DNA of 64,000 nucleotides from positions 62,001-126,000 of the forward strand of contig NC_026502.1 of the NCBI RefSeq assembly GCF_000182925.2, given 5' to 3'. This DNA is from Neurospora crassa OR74A. Taxonomy: Eukaryota; Ascomycota; Sordariomycetes; Sordariales; Sordariaceae. The notes under the pieces were generated by a model, which was not told where the DNA came from, did no database searches, and worked only from the letters and a program-made list of their open reading frames with translations. The translations under genes and the position numbers were made by a program. Of this stretch, positions 33,014 to 45,004 are shown one piece after another; the first letter of the stretch is position 1; every line of letters begins with the position of its first letter.

Positions 33014-34082
33014 ATGCTTGCTCCTCGACGGCTGCTGTGCTTGGCTTCAAGGACCCGAAGATGCAGGTCCTTTGCGACAACCACGTCAGGGCCCCTGAAT
33101 CTTCCCCACGTCATCAAGCCCTCTCTCGCCGAACAGCAGCAGCGGCAGCTCAGCCCTCGTAACCTCGAGGCAGCCGTTCGCCACATGCACCGCGATGGCC
33201 TAGTCGTCGTTGAGGATGCCGTTCCTCTGAATGACCTAGACCACCTGAACCGCAAGATGGTTCAAGATGCCCGCACCCTGCAGGCTCGCGGCAAAGACGG
33301 CCCCTTCAACTACAACCAGGGGAATCTCCAACAAGACGCCCCTCCGGTAGCCGAGTACTTTTCCACCTCGGTTTTCGCCAGTAGGTTCACGTCCTTCACC
33401 ATTCCACATGTACCTCTACATCTAACTCCTCTCCCTAGACCCCATCGCAACCCAGATAACCTCCCACGTCCTCGGCCCACGCCCCAAATGGACTTTCTGC
33501 TCCGCCAACGCTGCCATGCCACCGCTCCCCGGCGCGGACCCCCAGCGCCAACCCGTCCACTCAGACGCCGACTTCGCCCACCCGGCGCACCCCTTTGCGC
33601 TCGTCATCAACGTGCCCCTCATCACCATGACGCCTGACAACGGATCCACCGAGCTCTGGCTAGGCACGCACAACCTCGCCGGAGAGGATAGCAGTGGCCA
33701 CGCAGCGCAGGAGGGTGCCCACGGCGAGCGTGCCAGCGGGCGCATCCGCCCGGAGCTTCTGGCGCGGCGGGCGGCGGTGCGCGCGCCGTGCCAGCCGACG
33801 GTGAGGAAGGGGAGTATCGTGGTGCGGGACCTGCGGCTGTGGCATGCGGGGATGCCGAACCGGACTTCCGGGGAGGTGCGGATCATGCTGGCCATGATCC
33901 ATTTTGCGCCGTGGTACCGGAATCGGATGAGGTTGGAATTGGGGGAGGATGTGAGGCCCGTGCTGGAGCGGGAGGATCTGGGGTTGGAGGTGCCGGTGGA
34001 TTGGGTCGGGAGGGAGGAGGTGTTGGGGAGGTATCTGAATAGGGGGTTTGGAAATAGTTATGATTTTGATCAGGAGGCTTAG
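33014..34082 (+). CDS. Phytanoyl-CoA dioxygenase (PhyH) family protein
   Basis: A probable Fe(II)/2-oxoglutarate-dependent oxygenase. Two exons, 33014-33380 and 33439-34082, give 336 residues. The intron (GTAGGT donor, CTAAC branch, CCCTAG acceptor) restores FANPIATQI. The iron-binding triad is visible as HSD in QPVHSDADF (His163, Asp165) and a distal His in LRLWHAGMPN (His258). Arg in GEVRIML would bind 2-oxoglutarate. The first 25 residues (MLAPRRLLCLASRTRRCRSFATTT) are Arg-rich and amphipathic and could be a mitochondrial presequence. Members act on fatty acyl-CoAs or on secondary metabolites; the substrate cannot be inferred and no biosynthetic neighbours are present. Codon use in exon 2 is very GC-rich. 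Confidence 0.88.
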
Positions 34083-35366
34083 TGCACTCGGGTTCCAGTC
34101 TGAAATGTAGCCTAGAGGTACCTAATGCCCATGCGGCAGATTAATGGGATAGAAAACCCAAAGACCTGATCGGTCCAGTTGTCACTGGTTGTGAACACAT
34201 GGTGCCATCAGAATCAAGACCAACTTGAACTCCTAAGGTAGACGTACCAGGCAAGGACTCAGCCGAAAGCTATGTCCATCCCCAACCTCCATTTCCTCCC
34301 TTATTCCCTTCCTTGCTTTCCCAACCTTGTTTGTCACGACGGACTATCTCCCAATTAAATTCATTCTAGAGGGTCGGGACCTCGTAATAATGAGTTGTGG
34401 GGAAGTGCGTGTTGGTTTTGGGTAAGATATCGAGGAGTGTCTAGTGTACTGCCCATGGGGACAGGCAGACTGGGTCCAGGAAATTTATACTGGGTTCACA
34501 CAGCAGAATAGTATGGGTAAAGGGGTGGTGCGTGCACGGTGGGTTGTTCTAATCTGTTTCGAGAGTCATACTTCATATGCTAACGGGTCAAGGTATGCTC
34601 ATCTAACATCATCCTCTCCATCTCGGCTCCGCCACAACACAACCAGGCCTTTCTATCATTCAGAGCATTTGACATTCCTTCAGTGCCTCACTTGCATTAT
34701 GTCTTCTTCTTCTTCTAGTTTGCCTTCTCCATTTCTTGTCTTGTCCTTTTTCAGTCCCAATTCCAGCCCCAGTTCCATTCCCAATCAGTACCCGTATCAG
34801 ATTACCTAGGTATCAATAGTATCCATCCATCCCAATATCGTCTTTATCGTACATCAAATATCCATCCCCATAAGCTATAAAATCTACAAGAAAAAGAAAG
34901 ATCTCAAAATCGCAAATTTTCCCACCGATTCTCCTCCTTCCTGCTCCAGAAACTTCCACTCCTACTACGACTACCCTGACTCCTTTCCTCATCCCTCTGA
35001 CTTCGTATTCGTGGCCAATTGGAAGGATGAGTCGCTGATCTCATCCTCGACGCCGGCTTTGGTCTCTCTGGTAACGAGGGTCCCTAACCAATCGGGAGAA
35101 CCACGGGAGCAGGAGGAGCCTGGAGAGCCGAATGGGCAGGGGCAGCAGGGTCGGTACTACCAGGGCGGTGCTTCTGATTCTATCTGTGTTCCTGGTTGTG
35201 AGAGGTTTGGGTTTGAGTCAAGTCGGAGCCCGTCACTGCGGCCGCGGCTTGCTGGGGTAAGTTCCCTGGGAGTTGGGCTTGCGGTGGTTGTCCCTGCTGA
35301 ATCTGCTGTGTCTGTCCTTGCGGAGGAGCAGTAGTTGTCGTAGGTCTGTTCACTCCCGCTGTCGGG
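34083..35366. other. Intergenic between convergent genes
   Basis: 1.28 kb of 3' flanking DNA, with pyrimidine-rich stretches around 34.6-35.0 kb. An open frame at 34444-34809 is Ser/Pro low complexity and not called. Confidence 0.5.
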
Positions 35367-38300
35367 TTAGACATACTCGCCCCCCTCGGCCTTGCTCCCA
35401 CCGGTCCTCCTGTCCCGTTTGTCCCGTTTGTCCCGCTTGGACCGGGTGTGGGGGGTTGGGCTGAGCGTCATAGGCGACGGAGCGGGCAAGGTCTGCGGTG
35501 GTGGAACCGTCGTGGCAGTTGCTCCAGGGGCGGTGTAAACTGGCTGAGGAGTCTGTGGCTGCTGTGAAAGAGGAGACAAAGTCGACTGTCCCGCGTACAA
35601 TCCACCACTGGTGATGGGCGAGCTAGGACTCATCGGTTGTTGATTCTGTTGCGCGCCATAAGCTGCCCCGGCGTATTGCGACACACTCGGCCCTGGCTGT
35701 CCTTGCCCAGCATATCCCTGGCCGTAGCTGTAGGTACCGGGGCTGATTCCGGCTTCGCCTCTCTCTACGTCAAAGGAAAGGTTGGAGCGGCGGCCAGTGT
35801 TCGGGCTACGAATGCTGCCGAAGCCACTGCCGATGCCACTGCCGACAGAGGGACGAGTGACGTGCACGCTCAGGGACCTATTCCCGGACGGCAGTCCCTC
35901 GCCTGGTTTTCTGCGTCCGCGCTGAGACTCACGGACCGACAAGTAGTTCCGGCGGGCGATGGAAGAGGCGGCATCGTCACCGGCGCGGCCGACGGGGGAA
36001 GCGTCACGCGAGCGCAGGGTGGCCCTGTCGTAGCCCCATTCATCTAGCGCCTCGGCGACGGGATCGGAGGCGTTGATGTTGGCGACTGCTTGTTGCTCGG
36101 CTTCCATCTTGCTGCTTCCTGTTTTGCCGCTGCCAGAAATGTCATCATCCTCCTGCTGGCGTAGTTTGTTAACCATTTTGGCCGCCGCCTTATCCTTGTC
36201 CGCCTTTTCTCTAGCCGTCGCAGCGAAATCATCGGTTACAGCAACAGAGTAAGTCGGGTTGTTAGGACCGCCCAACGCCTCACCACCACCGCCGGGGCCG
36301 TTGATGGGGACCGCCTTGAGGGCCAAGGCCAAAGCGCACATGAATTTGGAGCGACGGGTGCAACGCACAGCCTCGTTGTGCCAGTTGGACTTGTGCTTGA
36401 TTTGAATCTTAAGCGTCGTCTTATCCAAGTTGCCAACGTCGTTGATCATAATGTTGATGTCGGGCTGGAAGTCACGGCTATTATCGGGCGAGCGGACAAA
36501 CTTTTCGAGTTCGAGGCGGAGAAGCTCAATATCTTCGAATGAGGTATCATATGATACGGCGACGTCGACGGTTTCTTTCATGGCCTTGGATCGCGTGACG
36601 TTTTCGATCCAGAGGTTGTTGAGTTGGATGTTGGGAACCTACATGGCCGTTAGCATATGGACAGGAGGGTTAAGAAGAGGTGTGAAAGGGATAGGAAACA
36701 TACCTGAACAACTTGCATCTTGTCAATACGGGTGAAGACCGTGTAAAGGAGAGAGATCTTCTCAACAATGAGCTGCTCAGCATCGGGACCCTTGATATCA
36801 ACACGATCGCCAACATCATACGGATGCTTGACGAACAGGAAGATGCAAGAACCGAGGAACTCCTGCGTGGTAACGGCGAAAACGAAGGACAACGACAAAA
36901 GCGTGGTGCCAGCCGTGGCCAGAGTTGTCACAAAGCTGCTCTGGAAGACAACCAAGAAGATAATGATCACAATGATCAGCACCACAAACAGCAAGACCTT
37001 ATCAAACACCGTCAAGGCTTGACTGATGTCCTTCATGCTGTGAGCGATTGCCTTCCTCTCCTTACCGATATCAACAACCTTGCGGATCATCTCGTCGAGA
37101 CTAATGTCACCGTTTTGGTCGGCATCGATAGCGTTAAAGCACTCCTCGGCCTCTTCGCGGTGGTGGGGGCCCAGAACTTCGATGATGTCGTCCAGCAAAA
37201 GGGCCTCCTCGCCTTCGGCCGCGAAGGACATCCAGATACGACGGGCCATGGCCTCGGAGCTGCGGACTTTTTCGAGCGCTTCAATGACGATGGAGTGCGC
37301 GGACGTGGGGTTGAAGACGTTCTTGCCGGTGATCTCGGAGGCAATGTTGCCGAACACCGAGGTGATCTTGTCGCCGATGCGGTGGACGTCGCCGACAATA
37401 CGCATGGGGGTGCTGGTGCCTCCGGGGCGCATCTTCTCGGCCCGGTCGCGCATGAGGAGGGCGTTGATACTATCGCTGATGACATAGTCCTCGTCGGCAA
37501 ACTCGGGGCAGTACATGGGGAAGAGAGTCCTCGAAGCGTCGTAGAGGAGACCCAGGAGGTAGATGTCGCGCTTGGAGTCCTGGATGCGGTTGTGAAAGGA
37601 GCGTTGGTGGTACGAAATGCTGATAAGCTGAACAATGGCCTTTTCTCCCAGCAAAACGCCAAACGAGATGAAGAGGGATAGCAGGATGCGCTTGATGGTG
37701 TGGACCCATTCGATGCTGTCGTCTGTAAAGCGGAACTTGAACACGAGCCACGAGGCCAGTAGCCAGAGAAACAAGGACAAATTGATCTCGAGAGCGGCCA
37801 GCACGTTGGCGTACTTGCGGGTTCCAGCGCTGACGACACCGCAGAGAAACATGAAGATGTGAGGGAGAACGTGGGCGACGAGCTTGGCGGTCCAGAGCGA
37901 CAGCCACGAGATTTCGATCCAGAGAAAGAGCCAAAAGAGAGTGTAGTTTTCCTTGTCGCTGTCGCTGGTGCCGAGCTGGATGTTATCCACGTTGCCCGTA
38001 AAGGGCAGCACAAAGAGGGGGATAGCGAACAGGAAGGCGATGGGGATAATGTAGATGAGGTAGCGGGTGACGAAGGGAAAGCTGACAACCTTGCGATAGA
38101 AGCGACCCAGCGCGTTCAGCTTGTGATCCTCACTCATATTGGTGCCCGGCCGGCTCAGATCTCGCACACGGCGCCGTCCAGAAGGCCCGGCCTGGCGGTG
38201 GCTGGCCTTGCTGGGTTTGTGAAAGAGGCCATGCTTCTCGGTGGGGGACGACGATGAGTCGACGGCGCCGCCCAGGGTGTTGGAGAGAGTCTGGTCAGCC

Positions 38301-38470
38301 TTTCGAACACCACCACCGTTGGAGGACCTCGAGGCAGTAGATGCGTTGGTACGGATGGGTCGTAGTGGGATATCATTGAGTTGATCCATTTCAACGTCGG
38401 AGTCAGTGTTGGAAGGGATATGGTGGAATCCCCGATGCCCGGTTGGCGACTTCGTACTTCTTAAGGACAT
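35367..38470 (-). CDS. MscS-family mechanosensitive ion channel with EF-hand (Msy1/Msy2 type)
   Basis: An intracellular-membrane mechanosensitive channel that in fission yeast controls Ca2+ and survival of hypo-osmotic shock (Msy1, Msy2). Two exons, 38470-36704 and 36638-35367, give 1012 residues; the intron has a GTATGT donor and GCTAAC branch. The order is: a disordered N-terminus; about four hydrophobic helices between roughly residues 130 and 290; an EF-hand DADQNGDISLDE at about 449; a further helix pair (LLFVVLIIVIIIFLVVF, then the pore-lining FVTTLATAGTTLLSLSFVF); and the MscS beta domain (KHPYDVGDRVDI, then VPNIQLNNLWIENVTRS). The last 300 residues are disordered, Gln/Pro/Gly/Ser-rich and end with basic KRDKRDKRD repeats. 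The EF-hand calcium ligands are intact. ER or vacuolar placement is by family analogy. Confidence 0.93.
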
Positions 38471-41384
38471 AGCTGAAGAGGTACTAGTAGAGGTAGTTGG
38501 ACGCGGACGTCAGAGGGGTGGGTCCAGGTCGCCGTCGATGGTTTGGTGGAATGTGTGGGGAAACAGGCCGCGGCGGTGATCTCAGGACCTGGACGGGCGG
38601 CCTTGGCGAACGAGAGTCGGTGAAGTGGAGCAGATGGCCGGAGTTTATCGAAGCTTTTTCTCTTCTAAATTTGAACTTGAAGGATGGTGATCAACATCAA
38701 AGAGACGGAGGGAGAGCGAGACAAAGACTGTGGTTGGCTGGTGATGCGGCAACGCAACGGTAGCAGCGCCGAGGGAACGAATGTGGAGAGTAATGAACGC
38801 GATTGGATGTGGTATTCCCAGGTTATTGATGAATGATGAGAGGGTGAACACAAAGATGATTGTCAAGGAAAGGAGAAAAGAAAAGCGAAGAGGATTGAAG
38901 GTGAGAGCGAGAAGTGGGAGGAATTCAAGGGACTTATTGTTGTTCACCTTCAAAAGTTTTTTTTTTTTTTTTCTTCCTCAGTTCCCTTCGTTCTTTGACG
39001 GTACAGTATCGTAACTGTGCAAGTACTGTATCGTATCAGTCCCGGCCGTCACTTGGTACTACTACTATCCCATACTTACTGGCTTCTCTACTATACAGTA
39101 GTGTACTGTGTAGGCATTATCAAAATGAATACATCGTATTGGATCTTGTTGATGGCTTGGCTTTCGGATCCTGACCTAGCCATTTTCGTGTTGAAGAGTG
39201 AAGCTGCCCTTCTGTTCCTCACAATAAGTAGAATACAACACCCATCCTACTTGTTGGTCCTTGTAGGGCTTAGTAGTAGGACTGATACTGCCGGAAGGCA
39301 TTGCTCTGTACAGTCAGTACCGTGTCAGTGTGTGAATTGGATGTGCCTTCCCGGATCGCATGTTTCTCGTTGTTTCCAGTTTCAGTTTGCCTTTTTGCGG
39401 TTTGCATTTCTGACAACGGTGGGGCCCTCTGGCCATTCGTTTTGGGATTAGCCCGGCCTCCATCTTAATCCAGGGGTGCAGCAGTCTCCTGTGGATCTTT
39501 TCCCCCAGGTTCAGCCACTGAACGCCTCAGGCCGGTTAGCGACATCCGTTCCCTGTTTCACATAACAGATGGACCCCGATTTGTCAGGCCCGGTGTGTGT
39601 GATTGGTCAGTACTCTCTTTATGTGGCTGCTTGAGGTCCACACCTCCATCAGCCTGCCTTTTTTTCTTCTTCTTTCTTTTCAGTTGACTTCGTTGTGGCA
39701 TGCCAGTGTCTTCTGCTGACATTCCTTTGCCTTCTGTGGTGGGAGTCGTGTGGTGTCGTGTGTCTCGTCAGGTTCCCGAACCACCACACTACTACAATGA
39801 AGTCGGGTTGAAATGGTACTGACAGTACCTCTAGTGTGCATACCGGGAATATGCAGTTCGTTCATCCTGTGTCATGTAGGTACAGTATGCACTCCAACTT
39901 GGCTTGTGCAGTCCGACCCGAGTCCCTGACATCACTCCATCTCTGACCACGAATGGATACACAACATGTGTCTTGTCCTCTGTCATGTCAACAACAAGAT
40001 GTTCAACCGAGAACGGTGAATAGTCAACACACTCAACCAACGCTTCTTCGATTTAATACTCAGTCATTTACTGTATGTAGCATACTGCACAGTACAAGCA
40101 ACCAGCCCTTCCATGACACTACCGACAGCCGCCAGCTGGAATTGCGATCAACACTCGGCATCCTCTCAAGTCCACCAGCTGAACTCAATAGTAACCGTGA
40201 AGTGTGTCTCGAGTGTGTGCATGGTGTGCTATGTCCTACAATGGACTACGTCACAGCCCATGCCGGAATCCCGTCTCTGCCGTCCCACGGAGCCCCAAGA
40301 GCCCACCGTTGGGGACGTAGGTGCGTTAGTCTGTCAATAAAGCCGATGGTTTTTCTGCATCCGAGATTTCGATCTGATGCCAACGACCACTTTGCCACTC
40401 CATCTCTCACCGGGTGGATCATGCGAACAATGTTTTTGTCGATAGTGTGTCGTGATCCACGCCGCGACTGTCGCGTTTGAGAGATCAAAAGAGAGCGGCG
40501 TCGGAACAGAGTTCGGTTTTCGGTTTGGGAGAGAATTGGCTAATCTCGGAGGGTTTGCCTTGGCTGGGGAAGGGAAGACCCCTGGTGTGGAGGCAGATGG
40601 AGGCGCGTGCTTGGCCATCTCTCTGGGATCTGGCAGCAAAGCTGAGACGGGGTGAGAGATCTAGATTTGATGCATCCTCGCCGTCTTGGCGTGAATCATA
40701 ATGGTGTTTCTGATATAGCTGAGAGTAGTGTACTGTACGTATTGTGTGTAGTGTATGTATGCAGGTACAATTGCTTGCTGAGGTGATGGCATTCAAAAGG
40801 TTGTCCGTCGTTGGAAACCGCCCGCATTCTGCCGTCCCGTGCCGTGCCGTGTTGAGGCTGAAGAACGGCACTAATACATAGTAGACTACCTACTGTAGTG
40901 TGCACCACCAACGAGACTATTGAGGTCGACAATATTGAACATGACGTCAGAGTAGCCATCGTGAAAGTGGTCCAATCCAGTTCGCTTGAGTCAATGGACG
41001 GGAGAAGCACGGACCATTTGCCGCGGCTGACGACGACTAACCGGATTACAATCCATAACGTTCAATCAAGGCCTCGACATGCTGTTTTGTCACTGTTACA
41101 CGTACTGTTACCGTAACTGCAACCGTTACAGTCGCACACTCCAATTCAATGCATGGACGGGAATGATGAAAGCTCGCTGTTGGTCATAGCTCCCACCCGT
41201 CCTGTTCTCTCCACTTAATTTTCCCCGCGATAAGGTGTCACAATAACCTCGATAACGACCGTTGTCTCGTCAACCACCACTCCTCCAGAGCTCAGCTGCT
41301 AGGAGAGCGGGAGTCAGTCCGTAGACTCGTATCTAATTAATACCTTATAACATTCACATCAACAACGTCAATCGCCCACCCACC
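38471..41384. other. Large divergent spacer, MscS channel / seryl-tRNA synthetase
   Basis: 2.9 kb with no supportable gene. A T-run lies near 38,958. The words TACTGTA, GTACTGT and TACAGTA recur in the 39.0-41.1 kb stretch (for example near 39,003-39,030, 39,096-39,108, 40,730 and 41,100). The frame at 39953-40480 has mixed composition and is not called. Confidence 0.5.
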
Positions 41385-43040
41385 ATGAGACTGTCGCGAC
41401 TGGCCATGCGGCCCTACACCTGTCTTCAATGCCTCACCCGGACACGCCCCGTCTTCCGTCGACCTACTACTACTACCTCTATACAAACACCGCGCATCGC
41501 TTCCCTCCATAACAGCTCCCGCTTCCTTCAACAGCAACAACAACAACAATCCTCAGACTCCCCAGCTGCTGCTTCTCGACCAAGCATAGCCCCCAAGCCC
41601 GTCGTCGATATCAAGCACATCCGCCAAAACCCAGACCTCTACGCCCAAAACTGCATCGACCGCAACTATCACCAACAAGCCTCCTACCCACAACGCATCA
41701 ACGACCTCCACGCCCAATGGCAAGCGAAGCAGCGTGAGGCTCGCTCTCTGCGTGAACGCTCCAATATCCTGCGCCGCCAGCTCACCGACCCCGGTTCCAT
41801 CCGCGACGAAAATGCCGACACCATCGCCGCGGGCACCAAGTTCCTGACGAGGGACGAACTCATTGCCGAAGCCCGCAAGCTCAAGTCCCTCCTCTCGACC
41901 ATCGAAGCCGAAGAAACACGTATTCTATCCGAGATCGAGTCCCTCGCCCTGGCCATCCCCAACCTCACCTCGGAAGAATCCCCCCGGGGCCCCGAACCCA
42001 AACTTCTGTCCTTGATCAACGAACACCCCGAACCCGTCCCTTCGGCCTCCGACCGCGTCTGGCGTTCCCACGTTCACATTGGCAACGAGCTGGGTCTTCT
42101 CGACTTCGCCTCCGCCGGTACCACCTCCGGCTGGGGTTGGTACTTCCTCCTTGACGAAGCTGCCCAGCTCGAGCAAGCACTCATCGCCTACGCCCTCGAC
42201 CTCGCCGTGCGCTCCGGCTGGCGCCAAGTCAGCCCGCCCTCCATGGTCTACTCGCACATCGCCTCGGCCTGCGGTTTCCAGCCGCGCGACCAGAACGGCG
42301 AAACGCAGATCTATGCCCTCGCCCAATCTGCCGACGACGCCGCCCGCGGCAAGCCCGAGCTCTCCATGGCCGGCACCTCAGAGATCCCGCTCGCGGGCAT
42401 GCACGCCTCCAAAATGCTTCTCTGCCCCGGCGACATCTCCGAGTTTTCTCCCCTGAAATACGTCGCCGTCTCGCGCTGCTACCGTGCCGAAGCCGGCTCC
42501 CGCGGCCTCGAGACCAAGGGCTTGTATCGCGTGCACGAGTTCACCAAAGTCGAGCTCTTTGGGTGGACGTACCCCTCTCTCGACTCGGCGACCGACGTGT
42601 TCAACGAGATCGTCGACTTGCAAACCGACCTCTTGTCTTCCCTCGGTCTGCACTGCCGCGTGCTAGAGATGCCCACGCACGACCTCGGCGCTTCGGCCAC
42701 GCGCAAGATTGACATTGAGGCCTTTTTCCCCAGCAGGAGGGAACGCAACGAAGGGTGGGGCGAGGTCACGAGCGCGAGCATATGCACTGATTATCAGGCT
42801 AGAAGGCTGGCGACGAGGCTAAAGGGCGAGGATGGCAAGATGATTGAGGGCGGTTATCCGTTTACGGTGAACGGGACGGCCATGGCGGTGCCGAGAGTGC
42901 TGGCCGCGTTGTTGGAGAATGGCTGGGACGAGGAGACTGGCACGGTGGTCATCCCCGAGGTGTTGAGGGGGTGGATGGGTGGGAAGGAGAGAATTGGGCC
43001 CAAGCCGCCGACTAAGAAGGGGTTAGGAGTTGGTGTTTAG
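41385..43040 (+). CDS. dia4: Seryl-tRNA synthetase, mitochondrial
   Basis: A class II synthetase charging tRNA-Ser. A single-exon frame of 551 residues. The first 45 residues are Arg/Thr-rich with few acids (MRLSRLAMRPYTCLQC, then PVFRRPTTTTS), a typical presequence, followed by a Q7 run. The N-terminal tRNA-binding coiled coil starts at VVDIKHIRQNPDLYAQNC and runs to about residue 185. The catalytic core shows TSEIPLAG, motif 2 (RCYRAEAGSRGLETKGLYRVHEFTKVELF) and motif 3 (NGTAMAVPRVLAALLENG). A bacterial-like core together with the presequence marks it as the mitochondrial enzyme rather than the cytosolic one. The start ATG at 41385 is the first in frame and gives the presequence. Confidence 0.95.
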   Translation: MRLSRLAMRPYTCLQCLTRTRPVFRRPTTTTSIQTPRIASLHNSSRFLQQQQQQQSSDSPAAASRPSIAPKPVVDIKHIRQNPDLYAQNCIDRNYHQQASYPQRINDLHAQWQAKQREARSLRERSNILRRQLTDPGSIRDENADTIAAGTKFLTRDELIAEARKLKSLLSTIEAEETRILSEIESLALAIPNLTSEESPRGPEPKLLSLINEHPEPVPSASDRVWRSHVHIGNELGLLDFASAGTTSGWGWYFLLDEAAQLEQALIAYALDLAVRSGWRQVSPPSMVYSHIASACGFQPRDQNGETQIYALAQSADDAARGKPELSMAGTSEIPLAGMHASKMLLCPGDISEFSPLKYVAVSRCYRAEAGSRGLETKGLYRVHEFTKVELFGWTYPSLDSATDVFNEIVDLQTDLLSSLGLHCRVLEMPTHDLGASATRKIDIEAFFPSRRERNEGWGEVTSASICTDYQARRLATRLKGEDGKMIEGGYPFTVNGTAMAVPRVLAALLENGWDEETGTVVIPEVLRGWMGGKERIGPKPPTKKGLGVGV

Positions 43041-45004
43041 TAGATGTCAAGGGGGTAGGTATGGTCTTTGGGACATGGCAAGGGGATAAAGGGAGTTGGT
43101 CGGTGGTGTATGATACAGGTGTACGGTTGGTTGTATTACTTTTGGCAGGAAAAGCATGTTAATGGAGTACGGTTATTTGTTTGTATTGCACATCCCGCCT
43201 ACTGCTCACTGCCGTGATGCCTCGCTCGAAGGACTGGGTTGAGGATTTTGGCCTGTCGTCTGTCCAAAGAATAGGTAATATGTATTCCGCTGTAATAGTG
43301 AGTGTCTACTTCAATCCGTGTCTCTCAACTTTTTCCTTGCCTAATTGGGCCGTTGTTATTCCATGACAATGTTTGTTCCGATCGCCCATCTGTACTTCAG
43401 ACATATCTGGTAGCTACCTACAAGAGACTGATGGCGTCTCAAACTGTGCCGACCTCTAGGTAGTGCCCTTGGTATTTCTCGGCCCAGCCCCCATGGACTG
43501 GACCTGGCTGTAGGTCTTGCCCACATCCTATTGTCCTATCGTCCAGCGTGCCGCTTATTATTTCTTTCGCCCCTGTTATTAAGCCTCGCGGTAGGGTTTG
43601 GTTACAGTACTCGGAAATCCGGTGATGCATATGCGGCAAAGAATCGGGCAAGATATCCGCTTTTAACTTCCAGGGAATTCAAACATAGTGGTAGAGGTAC
43701 CGCAAAGACTCGGGGCGCTGGGTTTTAGGATCCCAGGAAACCAGGCATAATCTGTAAGCATACAGCAACATTTATGCCCACCGAATTTCTATGCAAGACG
43801 GTGATTATAATTGTCCCCACACTCCAACACCGTCGAAAGAATACGTGGGAAAAGGCAGGGCAGTAGGGAAATCGAATTTACAGTACTTTGGGGTAGCAAC
43901 ACATCTCCCCCACTCTTGTTTTCATCGAACATAAAAAGCACATATTCGTACAGTACCTATGCTTACAGATTATGTCTGACCTCCTGGGAACCTAAAAAGC
44001 TATCCCCCGAATCTTTGCGGTACGTAGCAGGTAACCCCATGCAGACAGACATGCGTAGGTATGCCATCAAAAAAATATTTCGGGAGACGTATTCCCACCC
44101 CGGAGTACTATAGATTCAACAATTTCTCAATTGCCTTATCTCTTCTCGCCCGCATCATCGTTGCAGTATGCTTACCTCAAACTACATATATGCCTGATTC
44201 CTTGGTGGTTGAGAACGGATGGCCCGAGTCTTTGCAGGAGTCTCGCATTTGTGTTACATGTGCCTCATGTATGACTAGAAAATCGAGGATTTTCTTTATG
44301 CCTGTACTGGCCTGTAAAGACCCTCCAAAGCATCTTTACCTCTACCTACCGCATTGTCTCGGGGCATCCATCTTTAGGTTCCCAGGAAATCAGGCATAAA
44401 ACCACATACATATGCCCAATTCTGTACATTTTATGCCCATCAAAATAAGCGGGGGAGTTGTGTTGCCACTCCGGAGCACTGTAAATTCGATGTCTCTAGT
44501 ACCATGTCTTTCCTACCCATTTTGTCAAGGGAGTTGGAGGGTGAGGAGACTGAGAATCACGGTCTTGCATAGAAATTTTGGTGGGCATAAATGTTGCAGT
44601 AGAGGTATGCTTATACATCATGCCTGAGTTCCTGGGAACCTGTAGGTAAAGATGGATGCCCCGAGACAATGCGGTATTCAAAGAGCCCCAGGGGACCTAT
44701 AAAAATTCCTCAATGCCCACCCTTAATCTCAAGACTTTCCTTCCTCCTCTTCTCTTCAGTCTTCAGACACATTCCCGTCCCATACCAAGCCCAAATACGC
44801 CACCACATTACGACAACATCCGCTCTCGACCTCATCATTCTCTTGCCTCATTCTCTCTTTACTCACTCCCTCTACTTGAACACCAACGAAGCAATAACAC
44901 ACTTCAGCCTCGGACTTCCCTCCTTTCTCTAGAGGTACACTCTACGGTCTACACCCCGTTCCACCTACCAACTCCAAACACACCACCACATAACTCCGAC
45001 AACA
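43041..45004. other. Intergenic containing a cluster of short repeats
   Basis: About 2 kb. The first 650 bp are the synthetase 3' flank. From about 43.7 to 44.7 kb there is a family of related repeat copies, listed next. The last 300 bp are the pyrimidine-rich leader of the following gene. Confidence 0.6.
43698..44690. repeat. Cluster of about five diverged ~140-bp repeat copies in alternating orientation
   Basis: Copies begin with a TACCGCAWWGWCTCGGGG-like block, then TTAGGTTCCCAGGAAxTCAGGCATAA, then ATTTATGCCCA, and in two copies end GGGGGAGWTGTGTTGC...CACTGTAAATTCGAT. I see them at about 43698-43835 (+), 43880-44028 (-), 44155-44245 (-, partial), 44347-44495 (+) and 44540-44680 (-), plus a partial (+) fragment near 44061-44115. 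Divergence between copies is perhaps 15-30% by eye. There is no coding capacity and no clear terminal repeats or target duplications. It may be a MITE/SINE-like element or a local inverted-duplication series. Confidence 0.75.

Noticed and set aside
39953-40480. 175-codon open frame in the 2.9-kb spacer
   Set aside because: It has no recognisable motif and overlaps equally long frames on the other strand.
38900-41130. Recurring TACTGTA/GTACTGT words as a regulatory code
   Set aside because: The spacing is irregular and such short words are common in intergenic DNA of this type; I could not test enrichment.
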